60,300 nucleotides of DNA from Rhodoplanes roseus (GCF_003258865.1 NZ_NPEX01000004.1:1-60300); one strand, 5' to 3'. Shown: positions 8,912 to 19,468, numbered from the stretch's first letter. Made by a program: numbers and translations. Notes: generated by a model from the sequence alone, not told the origin.

Positions 8912-11068
8912 TCAGCGCAGGAAGCTGGTTTGGCGGGCCCACAGCTGCTGGTAGGGAGCGCAGTCCTTCAACAGCTCGGGGTGCGACCCTAGGCCGGCGA
9001 CGCCGCCCTTGTCGAGGACCACGATCTTGTCGGCCTCGACCAGCGATGCCAGCCGGTGCGAGATCATGATCAGGGTGCGGCCGCGCGCCATCCCACGTAG
9101 ATTCCCGTAGACGATCGCCTCGCTTTCCGGATCGAGCGCACTGGTCGCCTCGTCGAACAGTAGGATGCGCGGCTGGCGCAAGAGCGCCCGGGCGATCGAC
9201 AGGCGCTGCCGCTGCCCGCCCGAGAGATTGGAGGCGTTCTCCTCCAGCATCGTGTCGAAGCCCTTGGGCAGCCGCTCGACGAACTCCAGCGCGCCGCCCA
9301 GCCGGGCCGCCTCGACGATCTGCTCGATGCTGGCGTCCGGTCGGCCCATGCCGATGTTCTCCCGGATGGTGCCGCGGAACATGAAGCTGTCCTGCAGCAC
9401 CACGCCCATGTGCTGGCGCAGATGGACGAGGTCGATCTCTCGGATGTCGGTGCCGTCGACCCGGATGACGCCGCCCTGGGGCACGTAGAGCCCCTGGATC
9501 AGCCGGGTCAGCGTCGTCTTGCCGGCCCCCGAGGTGCCGACCAGCCCGTAGAAGCCGCCCGCCGGGATCTTGAACGAAACGTCGCGCAGGACGCTGGGCA
9601 GGCCCGGGCCGTAATTGAAGCCCACGTCGGCGAGCTCGATCTCGCCCCGGATGGCCGGGCGGTAGCCGCGCTGGCCGTCGCGGCGCTCCGGCGCCTGGTT
9701 CATCACGCCGGCCAGCATCCGGATGGCCAGCGCCGTCTCCTGATACTCGTTGACCAGGCCGATGAGCTGGACGAGCGGGTTGCTCACCCGGTTGGCCAGC
9801 ATCTGGAAGGCGACCAGGGCCCCGATCGTGATCTCGCCGGCGAAGACCAGATGGGCGCCCACCATGATCACGGCGACCATCAGGAATTTTTCCAGGAAGC
9901 CGGTGACGGCCTGGGCCGTGATCGAGATGCGCCCCACCTCGAACTGGGTCCGCACCGTGTCGGCGGTGCGCTCGTCCCAGTCGCTGCGCTGGCGCGGCTC
10001 CAGGGCCAGCGCCTTGATGGTGGCGATGCCGTGGATGCTCTCGGTCAAAAAGGCCTGGCGCTGGGATTCCGCCTCGTAGAGCTTGAGGAGACGACGCCGC
10101 AGGGCGGGCAGCATCACGGCGATGCTGCCGCCGATCAGCACCGAGAACAGCAGCACGAGCAGCGTCAGCGTTCCGCTGTAGAGCAGCAGGACCGGGAGAA
10201 ACACGAACAGCGCGATGGCGTCGAGAAGCGTCAGGAACAGCCGGCCGGAGAGGAACTCACGGATCCGCTGCACCTGCTGCATGTGGCGAACCAAGACGCC
10301 GGCCGGGATGCGGTCGAAGAAGGCGACCGGCAGCATCATCAGGCGCCCGAATGTGCGCCGGGCCGTGCGCACGTCGATGCGGTTGCTGGCATAGAGCAGC
10401 AGGAAGCGGCGCAGGAACCCGAACGTCGCCTCGAAGCCGAGCCCCAGCGTCACCGCGATGCCGAGCACCCACAGCGTCGACGTCCCCTCGTGCGGCAGCA
10501 CCTTGTCGATGACGAGCTGGAAGAAGATCGGGACGACCAGCCCGAGCAGATGAAGCATCACGGCGGCGAGGCCGACGCCGATGAAGAAGCGGCGCTGGCG
10601 CACCAGCTCCGGCACGAACCAGGTGAGCCCGAAGGGCTGGTCCGGATCGGTGATCCGGCGCACCGGCTGGACGAAGATCAATTCGCCGGTCCAGTTCGGG
10701 CCGAACTGCTGCGGCGTCAGCGTGATGATGCCCTGGGCCTTGGCCAACGGATCGAGGATGCCGATCTGGTCGCCCTCCGGCCCGCGCCGGACGCCGAGGA
10801 CGATCAGGGTCGAGCCGTCCTTGATGCGGGCCAGCACCGGGAAGGCGGGCCCGAGCGCCACGAGCTGGTCGATGGTCAGCTCCGCCGACTTGCCCCGCAT
10901 CCCGCTCGCCCGCACGAGCCGGACCAGCTCCCGGGCCGAGGGCTCGTGGTTCCCCAGCGAATGGTCGTGGATCAGCCGCTCGACCGACAGGTCGACGCCC
11001 GCCTGTCGTGCGATCCACACGAAGCAGTGCAGGGCGGTCTGGGGACGTGGTGTGGGCTGCTCGAGCAT
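8912..11068 (-). CDS. type I secretion ABC exporter with a degenerate C39-like domain
   Basis: This 718-residue HlyB/PrtD-type half-transporter begins with a roughly 130-residue C39-like domain. The catalytic cysteine position of true C39 peptidases is not present (PQTALHCF instead of a DCG-type motif), as in HlyB. A six-helix ABC membrane domain follows at about 165-445. The nucleotide-binding domain has Walker A GTSGAGKT (about 511-518), signature LSGGQRQRLS (about 615) and Walker B ILLFDEATSALD. The adjacent protease is the likely substrate, and HlyD completes the inner-membrane part of the exporter. Confidence 0.92.
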   Translation of the reverse strand: MLEQPTPRPQTALHCFVWIARQAGVDLSVERLIHDHSLGNHEPSARELVRLVRASGMRGKSAELTIDQLVALGPAFPVLARIKDGSTLIVLGVRRGPEGDQIGILDPLAKAQGIITLTPQQFGPNWTGELIFVQPVRRITDPDQPFGLTWFVPELVRQRRFFIGVGLAAVMLHLLGLVVPIFFQLVIDKVLPHEGTSTLWVLGIAVTLGLGFEATFGFLRRFLLLYASNRIDVRTARRTFGRLMMLPVAFFDRIPAGVLVRHMQQVQRIREFLSGRLFLTLLDAIALFVFLPVLLLYSGTLTLLVLLFSVLIGGSIAVMLPALRRRLLKLYEAESQRQAFLTESIHGIATIKALALEPRQRSDWDERTADTVRTQFEVGRISITAQAVTGFLEKFLMVAVIMVGAHLVFAGEITIGALVAFQMLANRVSNPLVQLIGLVNEYQETALAIRMLAGVMNQAPERRDGQRGYRPAIRGEIELADVGFNYGPGLPSVLRDVSFKIPAGGFYGLVGTSGAGKTTLTRLIQGLYVPQGGVIRVDGTDIREIDLVHLRQHMGVVLQDSFMFRGTIRENIGMGRPDASIEQIVEAARLGGALEFVERLPKGFDTMLEENASNLSGGQRQRLSIARALLRQPRILLFDEATSALDPESEAIVYGNLRGMARGRTLIMISHRLASLVEADKIVVLDKGGVAGLGSHPELLKDCAPYQQLWARQTSFLR

Positions 11069-11149
11069 GTCGCGCGAATCGGTGAGGCTTCGCCAGTCAT
11101 ACTCGACCCACAGTGCCTCCGCTAACCAGGAGTGAGAGTGTGATTTATC

Positions 11150-11440
11150 TCAGATCTTTGCCGGTCCGGCTCTCGAAGGACTCTGCAGTCTAACGCCTGC
11201 GCCTCCGCCATTCTCGTCGATGAATTCCACACCTGCATCTTCGAGGGCTCTGCGGATCGCTAAGCTGTTCGCCTGAGTTAGCGTCATTTCATTATCAGCG
11301 ATTTCCGCCCGGCGAATGGTCCGAAGGCTGACGGAAGAGGTCCGAGATAGATCTTCAGCGGTCCACTTGATCAGGGCTCGTGCGGCTCGGATCTGAGCGC
11401 TCGTTAAAACAGTCCGGGGAACATTTTCGTGTTGACCCAA
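11150..11440 (-). CDS. small XRE-type helix-turn-helix repressor
   Basis: A 96-residue protein whose central stretch is LTSAQIRAARALIKWTAEDL followed by S-VSLRTIRRAEIADNEMTL. This is the XRE fold in which the second helix and recognition helix carry AEDL and VSLRTIRRAE. The form is common next to alphaproteobacterial phage-like genes. It is transcribed divergently from the nuclease-HNH gene. A perfect 19-bp palindrome lies 10 bases upstream of its start, so autorepression and control of the divergent module are likely. Confidence 0.8.
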   Translation of the reverse strand: MGQHENVPRTVLTSAQIRAARALIKWTAEDLSRTSSVSLRTIRRAEIADNEMTLTQANSLAIRRALEDAGVEFIDENGGGAGVRLQSPSRAGPAKI

Positions 11441-11450
11441 TTAGTGACAT

Positions 11451-11469
11451 ATGGCACTTTAAGTGCCAT
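11451..11469. promoter_or_regulatory. 19-bp perfect palindrome, likely repressor operator
   Basis: The sequence ATGGCACTTTAAGTGCCAT has two perfect 9-base arms around a single T. It lies between the divergent HTH gene (start 11440) and the nuclease gene (preferred start 11499). A TTGACC at 11432-11437 could be the -35 of the rightward promoter, which the palindrome would then cover. Confidence 0.75.
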
Positions 11470-11498
11470 CTCCCCTTCTGAGAACGATAGAGCAATTT

Positions 11499-13145
<1,647 letters not shown>

Positions 13146-13239
13146 CGCCCGGCGCAGGTCTCTCGCCCGACGCCCTGCGGATTCTCCTCTCCACCACCCC
13201 CCAAGACCCACCCAAAACCGGACCACCGGAGGCTTTGCC

Positions 13240-14040
13240 ATGCGCGCCGACAAGAACGAGTCGATTCTCGGCTACAGGATGCCGCTCATCCGCGATCTGC
13301 TGCGCCGGATCTCCGGCCATGTCTGGACCGACGAACGGATCGCCCGGCATTTCCACACCACGCTTCACAAGGCGTCGCGCTTCGCCGATGCGCTCGTCGA
13401 ACGCGGCTTCATTGAAGAGGCGCGGGATGTTCCGCGCGCGACGCGCGGGTTCGTGCTCACCGACCTTGGGCACCGGTTCTGCGCCGCGACCTTCCTGAAG
13501 CCCATCACCAGGACCCAAGCCGACGCTCTCCTGGCCGATCTCCTGGTGCGGATCGAGGCGATCAATGCGCGCGACGAGCTCGTCTTCCGGATTGCCGAGG
13601 TCCATGTGTTCGGCAGCTACTTTCGGGGAGCCCCGGAGGTCGGCGACGTCGATCTCGCGGCCCGCCTCACGCCCCGCCGGCCGGGCCTGAGCTGGCGCCA
13701 GGAGTCGCTCGATCGCGCCCGCGACAGCGGTCATGTCAGCCTGACCTACAAGCGCATGCTGACCTTCGGCGCGAACGAGATCTTCAAGCTGATGCGGGGA
13801 CGGACGCGCTACCTCCACGTCACGCTCTGGGAGGCGTTCCAAGTGCTCGACCAGCCGAGCCGGCGCATCTATCCGCCCATGCGGGACGGCGAAGCCGAGA
13901 GCGGCACCATGAGCGGGCAGGGCGGCGGACCTGCTTCGACCGATCCGTTGGCCGGCGCCGGCGTGTCGCCACGGGACGGCCATCCTGCTCCGAAGCCGGT
14001 GGTTCCGTTCGATCCCGTTCCGCTCAGGCCCGCCGCGTGA
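13240..14040 (+). CDS. winged-HTH plus nucleotidyltransferase-fold protein (catalytic motif intact)
   Basis: The start at 13240 is chosen because CCGGAGG precedes it; the same frame is open far upstream only as a shadow. The product has 266 residues. Residues 1-100 look like a winged helix (FADALVERGFIEEA, GFVLTDLGHRF). Residues 119-140 carry the Pol-beta-type nucleotidyltransferase signature: VHVFGSYFRGAPEVGDVDLA with Gly125-Ser126 and the metal pair Asp136 and Asp138. The C-terminal 55 residues are low complexity. It follows the nuclease-HNH gene by 94 bases and is paralogous to the next gene. Such folds occur in MNT-like antitoxins, tRNA-modifying toxins and CBASS-type synthases; which applies is unknown. 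Confidence 0.65.
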   Translation: MRADKNESILGYRMPLIRDLLRRISGHVWTDERIARHFHTTLHKASRFADALVERGFIEEARDVPRATRGFVLTDLGHRFCAATFLKPITRTQADALLADLLVRIEAINARDELVFRIAEVHVFGSYFRGAPEVGDVDLAARLTPRRPGLSWRQESLDRARDSGHVSLTYKRMLTFGANEIFKLMRGRTRYLHVTLWEAFQVLDQPSRRIYPPMRDGEAESGTMSGQGGGPASTDPLAGAGVSPRDGHPAPKPVVPFDPVPLRPAA

Positions 14041-14113
14041 TCGCGCCGACCCGCAGGGCGACGTCGCTCGCGGGTCCTCCACCCCAATCGCAATGATCAG
14101 ACGAGGTGCGCGC

Positions 14114-14767
14114 ATGAGCGATCCCCCGAAAGCGAAGCCCGTTTGCGGCTACACGAGCCATGAAATCCGCGACATCCTGTGTCGGATCGGCGATGAGATC
14201 TGGCCCCCGCGTGACTTCGCCTCGCGGCTGATGCTTCCGCCTCGCGAAGGCGCTGAGCTCGCCCAGGCTCTTCTCGCGCAGGGTTACGTCGAACCGACGA
14301 AGGGGTGGCGCGCCGACATCGGACGTCCGTCCGGCCTCGAGTTGACGCCCCTCGGCCGCCGGCTGACCCGCCAGAGCAGGCTTCGGCCGATCTCACGTGA
14401 ATGCGCCGCCGCCATCATCGGCGAGATTCCGGCCCGCATCGACGACGCCAACAGCCGGTCGGCGTTCATGCACCGGATCGTCGACGCCCATGTGGTCGGA
14501 AGCTGGTGCCGCGGCGACGACGAGGTCAGCGTCGTCGACGTTGCGGTCCGTCTCGTGCTGAAGGGCGATCTCGCCCAGCGAACCAAGGGCATCACGGATC
14601 CGGACGACACCGCGGCCCAACTGTTGGTTCGGTGGCTGCTCGCCAGCGTCTCCGACGTTCTGTCGCTTGTGAAGCGTCGGACGCCCCACCTGCGAGTCTA
14701 TGACTACCGGCGATCGTCGTCTCTCGGCTCCTGGACCGAGCGGATCTATCCTCCAACTGAGGGTTGA
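14114..14767 (+). CDS. paralogous HTH/nucleotidyltransferase-fold protein with a degenerate active site
   Basis: I use the ATG at 14114 (GAGG 7 bases upstream) rather than the one at 14093; the product has 217 residues. It aligns without gaps to the previous protein around the signature, AHVVGSWCRGDDEVSVVDVAVRL. The first metal-binding Asp is Val140, while Asp142 remains. Both proteins end their fold with RIYPP after a TRYLH/TPHLRVYD stretch. Loss of one carboxylate suggests a non-catalytic partner. A second, truncated copy of this gene lies at 22889-23237, with long identical DNA stretches. Confidence 0.6.
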   Translation: MSDPPKAKPVCGYTSHEIRDILCRIGDEIWPPRDFASRLMLPPREGAELAQALLAQGYVEPTKGWRADIGRPSGLELTPLGRRLTRQSRLRPISRECAAAIIGEIPARIDDANSRSAFMHRIVDAHVVGSWCRGDDEVSVVDVAVRLVLKGDLAQRTKGITDPDDTAAQLLVRWLLASVSDVLSLVKRRTPHLRVYDYRRSSSLGSWTERIYPPTEG

Positions 14768-15122
14768 GCTCTGTGGTTCTTCGCGCGCGAGGATCTCGCA
14801 TCTGGTCGCGTCGGGGAGGGACGGGCACGATTGTTATCGCCAAGAGCCGGCGATGGTCTGCGCCCACTCGGCTGACATCTGACACGGCGATCAGGCTCCA
14901 TTCCTCCTCCGTGCGGACCCTCGACGGGGCGCCCTGGCTCGTGGCGGCCGACGTGTGCCGGGTGGTGGGCATCGTTCACGCCTAGAAGGCGGTCGCCACG
15001 CTGCCCGTGCAGGTCGGGGACCGAGTGCTCGATCGACGACACCCGTTTGATGAATCCGCGGAAGGACGGTCGAATGTCGATCCGCGGAGCGTCGAGCAAG
15101 GGCCGTCCAGCATCGCAGCCAT
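14768..15122 (+). pseudogene. gap with a Bro-N phage antirepressor scrap (about 14884-15015)
   Basis: Within this 355-base gap the plus strand encodes VRTLDGAPWLVAADVCRVVG followed by IVHA, a stop and KAVATLP. This is the start of a Bro-N domain (consensus V-R-x-x-DGEPWFVAxDVCxxLG-xNPxxAVxxL) as found in phage antirepressors. An in-frame stop and the absence of a continuation make it a relic. It supports a phage origin for the module to its left. Nothing else was recognised in the gap. Confidence 0.6.
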
Positions 15123-16106
15123 TCACTCGGCCGTGATGCGCGCCTCGCGCACCACGCGCTCCCACTTGCGCGTCTCCTCGGCCATGTAGGCCGCCATCTC
15201 CTCCGGAGTCGAGCTCACCGCCTCGAGCCCCGTGTTGGAGATGCGGGTCTTCACCTCGGGCTTGCCGAGCGCTGCGATGGTCGCGACGCTGAGCGCCTTG
15301 ACGATCTCCGGCGACGTGCCGGCCGGTGCGAGCAGGCCTCCCCACGCCATCGCCTCTGCCCCGTGGAAGCCGGCTTCCGCCATGGTGGGCACGTCGGGAA
15401 TGGCCGGATTTCGCTTGTTGCCGGTGACCACGAGCGCCCGCAGGTCGCCGTTCTGCACCGAGGCCGCGACCGTCGGCACCTGCACCATGATCACCTGGAG
15501 ATGACCGCCGAGCAGATCCGAGAACGCCGCGGCGCTGCCCCGGTAGGGCACGTGCTGGAGGTCGATGCCGGCGATGAGCTTGAACAGCTCCATCGCCGTG
15601 TGGGTCGAGGCACCGTTGCCGCTCGAGCCGAAGTTCATTTTGCCCGGCTGAGACTTCGCCAGCGCCACGAACTCCTGGATGGTCTTCGCCGGGATCGACG
15701 GGCGCACCACCAGCACGAGGTCCGAGGTGTAGACCATCGACACGGGCGTCAGATCCTTCACCGGATCGAAGCCCATGTTCTTGTAGAGGAACGGATTGGT
15801 CGTCAGAAGTCCGGCCGCGCCGAGCAGCAGAGTCAGCCCGTTCGGCTCGGAGTGCGCCACGAAGGCACCGCCGATGTTGCCGGCAGCGCCGCCGCGGTTC
15901 TCGATCACGACCGTTTGCTTGAGCGGCTCGGCCATCGCCTCGCCGCAGATCCGCGCCGCGATGTCGGTCGCCCCTCCGGCCACATAGGGGACGATCATCT
16001 TCACGGGCCGGGGCGGCAACCAGTCGGCCCGGGCGAAGCGATCGCCCAGGAGCACGGCGGGCGCGGCGCAGCTCGCGACGTTCAGGAAGCGGCGGCGGGT
16101 CAGCAT
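15123..16106 (-). CDS. TctC/Bug-family tricarboxylate-type substrate-binding protein
   Basis: This 327-residue periplasmic binding protein has a twin-arginine-like signal (MLTRRRFLNVASCAAPAVLL). Family motifs include PVKMIVPYVAGGATDIAAR, VIENRGGAAGNIGG and HVPYRGSAAAF. Good Shine-Dalgarno GGGAG precedes the start. Bug proteins bind carboxylates for TctAB carriers, but no tctA/tctB lies in the window, so it is an orphan receptor. It is the last gene of the dehydrogenase-RraA-aconitase operon, which suggests a carboxylic-acid substrate metabolised by those enzymes. Confidence 0.9.
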   Translation of the reverse strand: MLTRRRFLNVASCAAPAVLLGDRFARADWLPPRPVKMIVPYVAGGATDIAARICGEAMAEPLKQTVVIENRGGAAGNIGGAFVAHSEPNGLTLLLGAAGLLTTNPFLYKNMGFDPVKDLTPVSMVYTSDLVLVVRPSIPAKTIQEFVALAKSQPGKMNFGSSGNGASTHTAMELFKLIAGIDLQHVPYRGSAAAFSDLLGGHLQVIMVQVPTVAASVQNGDLRALVVTGNKRNPAIPDVPTMAEAGFHGAEAMAWGGLLAPAGTSPEIVKALSVATIAALGKPEVKTRISNTGLEAVSSTPEEMAAYMAEETRKWERVVREARITAE

Positions 16107-16160
16107 CTAACTCTCCCTCGTGTCTGTTCTTGTGTCGCAGGCTTCTCGGTGACGGCCGGC

Positions 16161-18761
16161 TCAGGATGGCGCGCGATCCCGCCGGCCCGCGAGGTCGCGC
16201 GACACGGCGGGCAGCACGCCGCCGCCCGCGAGGTCCGCCGCCTCCTCGTCGGTGTCGATCCGGCAAAGAACCGGCACCTCGACGACGCTCCCGTCCGCAC
16301 GACGAAAGCGCGCCGTCGCTGTGGCGCCCGGGCGCAGCATCGCGAGGCCGAGGATGTCGACGGTCTCGAATCCGTGGAGCCCGAGCGCGGCGAGGCCCTG
16401 CCCATCTGCGAACTGCAGCGGCAGCACGCCGAGCGCGACCAGGTTGGCGCGATGGATGCGCTCGAAGCTCTCGGCCAGCACGGCCGAGACACCGAGAATC
16501 CGGGTGCCCTTGGCGGCCCAGTCGCGGGCCGAGCCGGCCCCGTAGTTGCGCCCCGCGACCACGACCATGGGCGTGCCGGCGTCGCGATACTGCTGCGCGG
16601 CCGCGTGGATGGTCGTGATCTCGCCACCGGCCGTCAGACGGGTGAATCCCCCTTCCCGCTCGGGCACCAGCCGGTTGCGCAGGCGCAGATTGGCGAAGGC
16701 GCCGCGCGCCATGACCTCGTGATTGACGCGCCGGGCGCTGTAGGACTGCAGCCCGGATGCCGTCTCGCCATGGGCGATCAGCCAGGCGGCCGCCTCGGAC
16801 TCTGGCGGGATGCGCGACACCGGCGAGATGTGGTCGGTCGTCACGTCGTCGCCGAGCAGCGCCAGCATCCGGGCGCCGCGAATGTCGCCCGTGAGAGCAG
16901 GCACGGCCAGACGGCCGGCCGCGAAGGGCGGTGGCCGCATGAACTGGCTACCCGGCTCCCAGGCGAAGCGCTCGCCTTCCGGTGCCGCGATCGCGGTCCA
17001 GGCCGGCGGGCCGTCGAAGGCGGTCGCGGCCCGCGCCGCATAGCCCTGCGGCGTCACCACGGCGGCCGCGGCGGCGACCGTCGCGTCGTCGGGCCACAGA
17101 TCCGCCAGCATCACGGGCCGCCCGTCGCTTCCGACACCGACGGGATCGCGTGAAAAGTCGCGGCGCATGTCGCCGGCCAGCGCGTAGGCGACGACGAGCG
17201 GCGGCGAGGCCAGATAGGCGGCGCGGATCAGCGGATGGATGCGGCCTTCGAAGTTGCGGTTGCCCGACAGCACCGCGGCGACGTCGAGCTTGTCGGTGCG
17301 GATCGCCGTCTCGATCTCGGGCGCGAGCGGGCCGGAATTGCCCATGCAGGTCATGCAGCCGTGGCCGACCAGCGCGAAGCCGAGCGCCGCCAGGTCGTCG
17401 AGCAGCCCGGCCTCGGCCAGATAGTCGGTGACGACGCGCGATCCGGGCGACAGCGATGCCTTCACCCACGGCTTGGCGGTCAGGCCGCGCGCCCGTGCGG
17501 CGCGCGCCAGCAGGCCGGCCCGCAGCATGGCGTCGGTATTGGCCGTGTTGGTGCAGCTCGTGATCGCGGCGATGGCGACGTCGCCGTCGCGGATCGGACC
17601 GGTGACGGGCCGGAATCGGTCGGTGACCGGCAGCGACGCGGGCACGGCGGCGAGGCCGAGCCGCTGGGCCGGCCGCGACGGCCCGGCGACGCTCGGCTCG
17701 ACACTCGCGAGGTCGAACTCCAGCGTCTCGTCGAAGCGGCGGCCCTCCGCCGCGTGCCACAGGCCCTGCGCCCGCGCATAGGATTCGACAAGCCCTACAT
17801 GTGCTGCGTCGCGGCCGGTGAGGCGGAGATAGGCGAGCGTCTCGTCGTCGACCGGGAAGAACCCCATGGTAGCGCCGTACTCGGGCGCCATGTTGGCGAC
17901 GGTCGCGCGGTCGGGCAGGCGCAGCGCGGCGAGGCCGGGGCCGAAGAACTCGACCACCTTCTCGACGACACCGTGCCGACGCAGCAGCGCGGTCAGCGCC
18001 AGCGCCAGATCCGTGGCGGTCGCGCCCGCCGGCATGCGGTTGAGAAGGCGCACGCCGACCACGGCCGGCACCCGCATCGTGACGGCGCGGCCCAGCATGG
18101 CGGACAGCGCCTCGATGCCGCCGACGCCCCAGCCGAGCACGGCGAGCGCGTTGACCATGGTGCTGTGGCTGTCGGTGCCGAGCATCGTGTCGGGCCGGGC
18201 GATGCCGTCCCGCACCGTCACGACCTGCGCCAGCACCTCGAGATTCATCTGGTGGCAGATGCCGCGGCCGGGCGGCACCACGCGCAAGGCGGAGAAGGCG
18301 CGCTCGGCCCAGCGCAGGAACCGGTAGCGCTCGGCGTTGCGCTCGAACTCGATGGCGAGGTTGACGTCGTTGGCGTCCGGCGACCCGTGGCGATCGACCT
18401 CCACCGAGTGATCGACGACGAGATCGACCGGGATCAGCGGCTCGACGACGGCGCCGGCGGGCGCCTCTTCGCGCAGCGCCGCGAGGTCGGCCAGCACCGG
18501 GATGCCGGACGAATCCTGCATCAGGATGCGGCCCGGCCGCAGCCGCACCGCGACGTCGCGGCGGCGTGCCGCGATCGCCGCCACCGCCTCGATCTCGCCG
18601 TGGCGCAACGCGTCCTCGGTTAGGATCCTCAGGCTCACCGGCAGGTCACCGAGCCTTGCGATCCCGGCCTCTTCCGCCCGCGGCAGGGAGACGAAGGACG
18701 GGCCGCCGCCGGGCAGCACGTCCGTGAGATCTGGCGGTGGACCGGCCGGGGATCGAGTCAC
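16161..18761 (-). CDS. aconitase-family hydro-lyase (4Fe-4S)
   Basis: 866 residues from a GTG at 18761 that overlaps the preceding rraA-like stop by 4 bases (GTGA). The frame stays open further upstream but only as a shadow of rraA. The 4Fe-4S cysteines are visible in TSCTNTANTDAM and in HGCMTCMGNSGP. The substrate-binding stretches LGTDSHSTMVNALAVLGWGVGG and GRNYGAGSARDWAAKG are conserved, and the swivelling C-terminal domain is complete. The length fits AcnA-type enzymes (about 890). The operon context with a RraA aldolase, a 2-hydroxyacid dehydrogenase and a TctC receptor suggests a specialised hydratase for a di- or tricarboxylate rather than the housekeeping TCA enzyme. Confidence 0.88.
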   Translation of the reverse strand: MTRSPAGPPPDLTDVLPGGGPSFVSLPRAEEAGIARLGDLPVSLRILTEDALRHGEIEAVAAIAARRRDVAVRLRPGRILMQDSSGIPVLADLAALREEAPAGAVVEPLIPVDLVVDHSVEVDRHGSPDANDVNLAIEFERNAERYRFLRWAERAFSALRVVPPGRGICHQMNLEVLAQVVTVRDGIARPDTMLGTDSHSTMVNALAVLGWGVGGIEALSAMLGRAVTMRVPAVVGVRLLNRMPAGATATDLALALTALLRRHGVVEKVVEFFGPGLAALRLPDRATVANMAPEYGATMGFFPVDDETLAYLRLTGRDAAHVGLVESYARAQGLWHAAEGRRFDETLEFDLASVEPSVAGPSRPAQRLGLAAVPASLPVTDRFRPVTGPIRDGDVAIAAITSCTNTANTDAMLRAGLLARAARARGLTAKPWVKASLSPGSRVVTDYLAEAGLLDDLAALGFALVGHGCMTCMGNSGPLAPEIETAIRTDKLDVAAVLSGNRNFEGRIHPLIRAAYLASPPLVVAYALAGDMRRDFSRDPVGVGSDGRPVMLADLWPDDATVAAAAAVVTPQGYAARAATAFDGPPAWTAIAAPEGERFAWEPGSQFMRPPPFAAGRLAVPALTGDIRGARMLALLGDDVTTDHISPVSRIPPESEAAAWLIAHGETASGLQSYSARRVNHEVMARGAFANLRLRNRLVPEREGGFTRLTAGGEITTIHAAAQQYRDAGTPMVVVAGRNYGAGSARDWAAKGTRILGVSAVLAESFERIHRANLVALGVLPLQFADGQGLAALGLHGFETVDILGLAMLRPGATATARFRRADGSVVEVPVLCRIDTDEEAADLAGGGVLPAVSRDLAGRRDRAPS

Positions 18762-19468
18762 ACCGGGCACCCCTTCGATCTCAGCAGCGCGTTGAACCGC
18801 TCGGGATCCGACTTGCCGGCGGCGTTGTCGGCCCGGATCTTGTCCTCGCGCGCGGCATGCGCTTTCGCGCGCGCAAGCAGGGCCTCGGCGTCGGTCGCCG
18901 GCACGACGATGACGCCGTCGGCGTCGCACAGCACGAGGTCGCCCGGGTTCACGACCATGCCGGCGCAGGCGATGGGCACGTTGACCTCGCCCGGGCCGTC
19001 CTTGCTGGGACCACGATGGGTGTGGCCGCGCGCATAGCAGGCGATGCCACCCTCCGCCCATTCGGCGATGTCGCGCACCGCGCCGTCGAGCACGAAGCCA
19101 GCGATGCCGCGCGCGATCGCCGAGGTGCGCATCAGACCGCCGATCAAGGCCTGGCTGACGTCGCCGCCGCCGTCGACAAGAATCACGTCGCCCCGCTGCG
19201 CCATCGCGATCGCCACGTGGATCATCAGATTGTCGCCCGGCCGCACCCGCACGGTCAGGGCCGGTCCGGCCACCGTCAGCTTCAGGTCGTCGTGATAGGC
19301 GCGCAGCCCGACGGCGCCGATGGCGCGACCGAGATTGTCGCTCGCATGCGCGGTCGGCACGCCTTTGAAGGCTGCGATCAGCGCGGGCGATAGCACCGCG
19401 GTGCGCGGAGCCACTTTGTAGCCGGGCGGCCAAGCCTTGGTCTCGGTCACGGGCGGTTGTCCTTTCAC
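18758..19468 (-). CDS. RraA-family aldolase/decarboxylase (HMG/CHA aldolase-like)
   Basis: This 236-residue protein of the RraA/menG-like fold has the metal-binding core DGAVRDIAEWA, the preceding GGLMRTSAIARGIAGFVLDG and the typical NPGDLVLCDADGVIVVP. Class II pyruvate aldolases of this fold cleave 4-hydroxy-4-methyl-2-oxoglutarate or 4-carboxy-4-hydroxy-2-oxoadipate to pyruvate plus a 2-oxoacid, and also decarboxylate oxaloacetate. It overlaps both neighbours by 4 bases, so it is part of one transcript. A role in splitting a hydroxylated tricarboxylate made by the aconitase-like enzyme is inferred. Confidence 0.85.
   Translation of the reverse strand: MKGQPPVTETKAWPPGYKVAPRTAVLSPALIAAFKGVPTAHASDNLGRAIGAVGLRAYHDDLKLTVAGPALTVRVRPGDNLMIHVAIAMAQRGDVILVDGGGDVSQALIGGLMRTSAIARGIAGFVLDGAVRDIAEWAEGGIACYARGHTHRGPSKDGPGEVNVPIACAGMVVNPGDLVLCDADGVIVVPATDAEALLARAKAHAAREDKIRADNAAGKSDPERFNALLRSKGCPV

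Noticed and set aside
9410-11125. 571-codon open frame opposite the ABC exporter
   Set aside because: Composition is His/Asp/Gln/Arg-rich as expected from antisense of a high-GC gene; the exporter motifs are on the other strand.
11463-11498. GTG start for the nuclease-HNH gene
   Set aside because: It lies inside the 19-bp operator palindrome; the ATG at 11499 is more likely, although not proven.
15363-17153. 596-codon plus-strand open frame across TctC and aconitase
   Set aside because: It spans two real genes and their gap in antisense and has no domain features.
18762-19433. Upstream extension of the aconitase frame through the rraA-like gene
   Set aside because: The extension is Arg-rich nonsense. 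The GTG at 18761 overlaps the rraA stop by 4 bases as in the rest of the operon.
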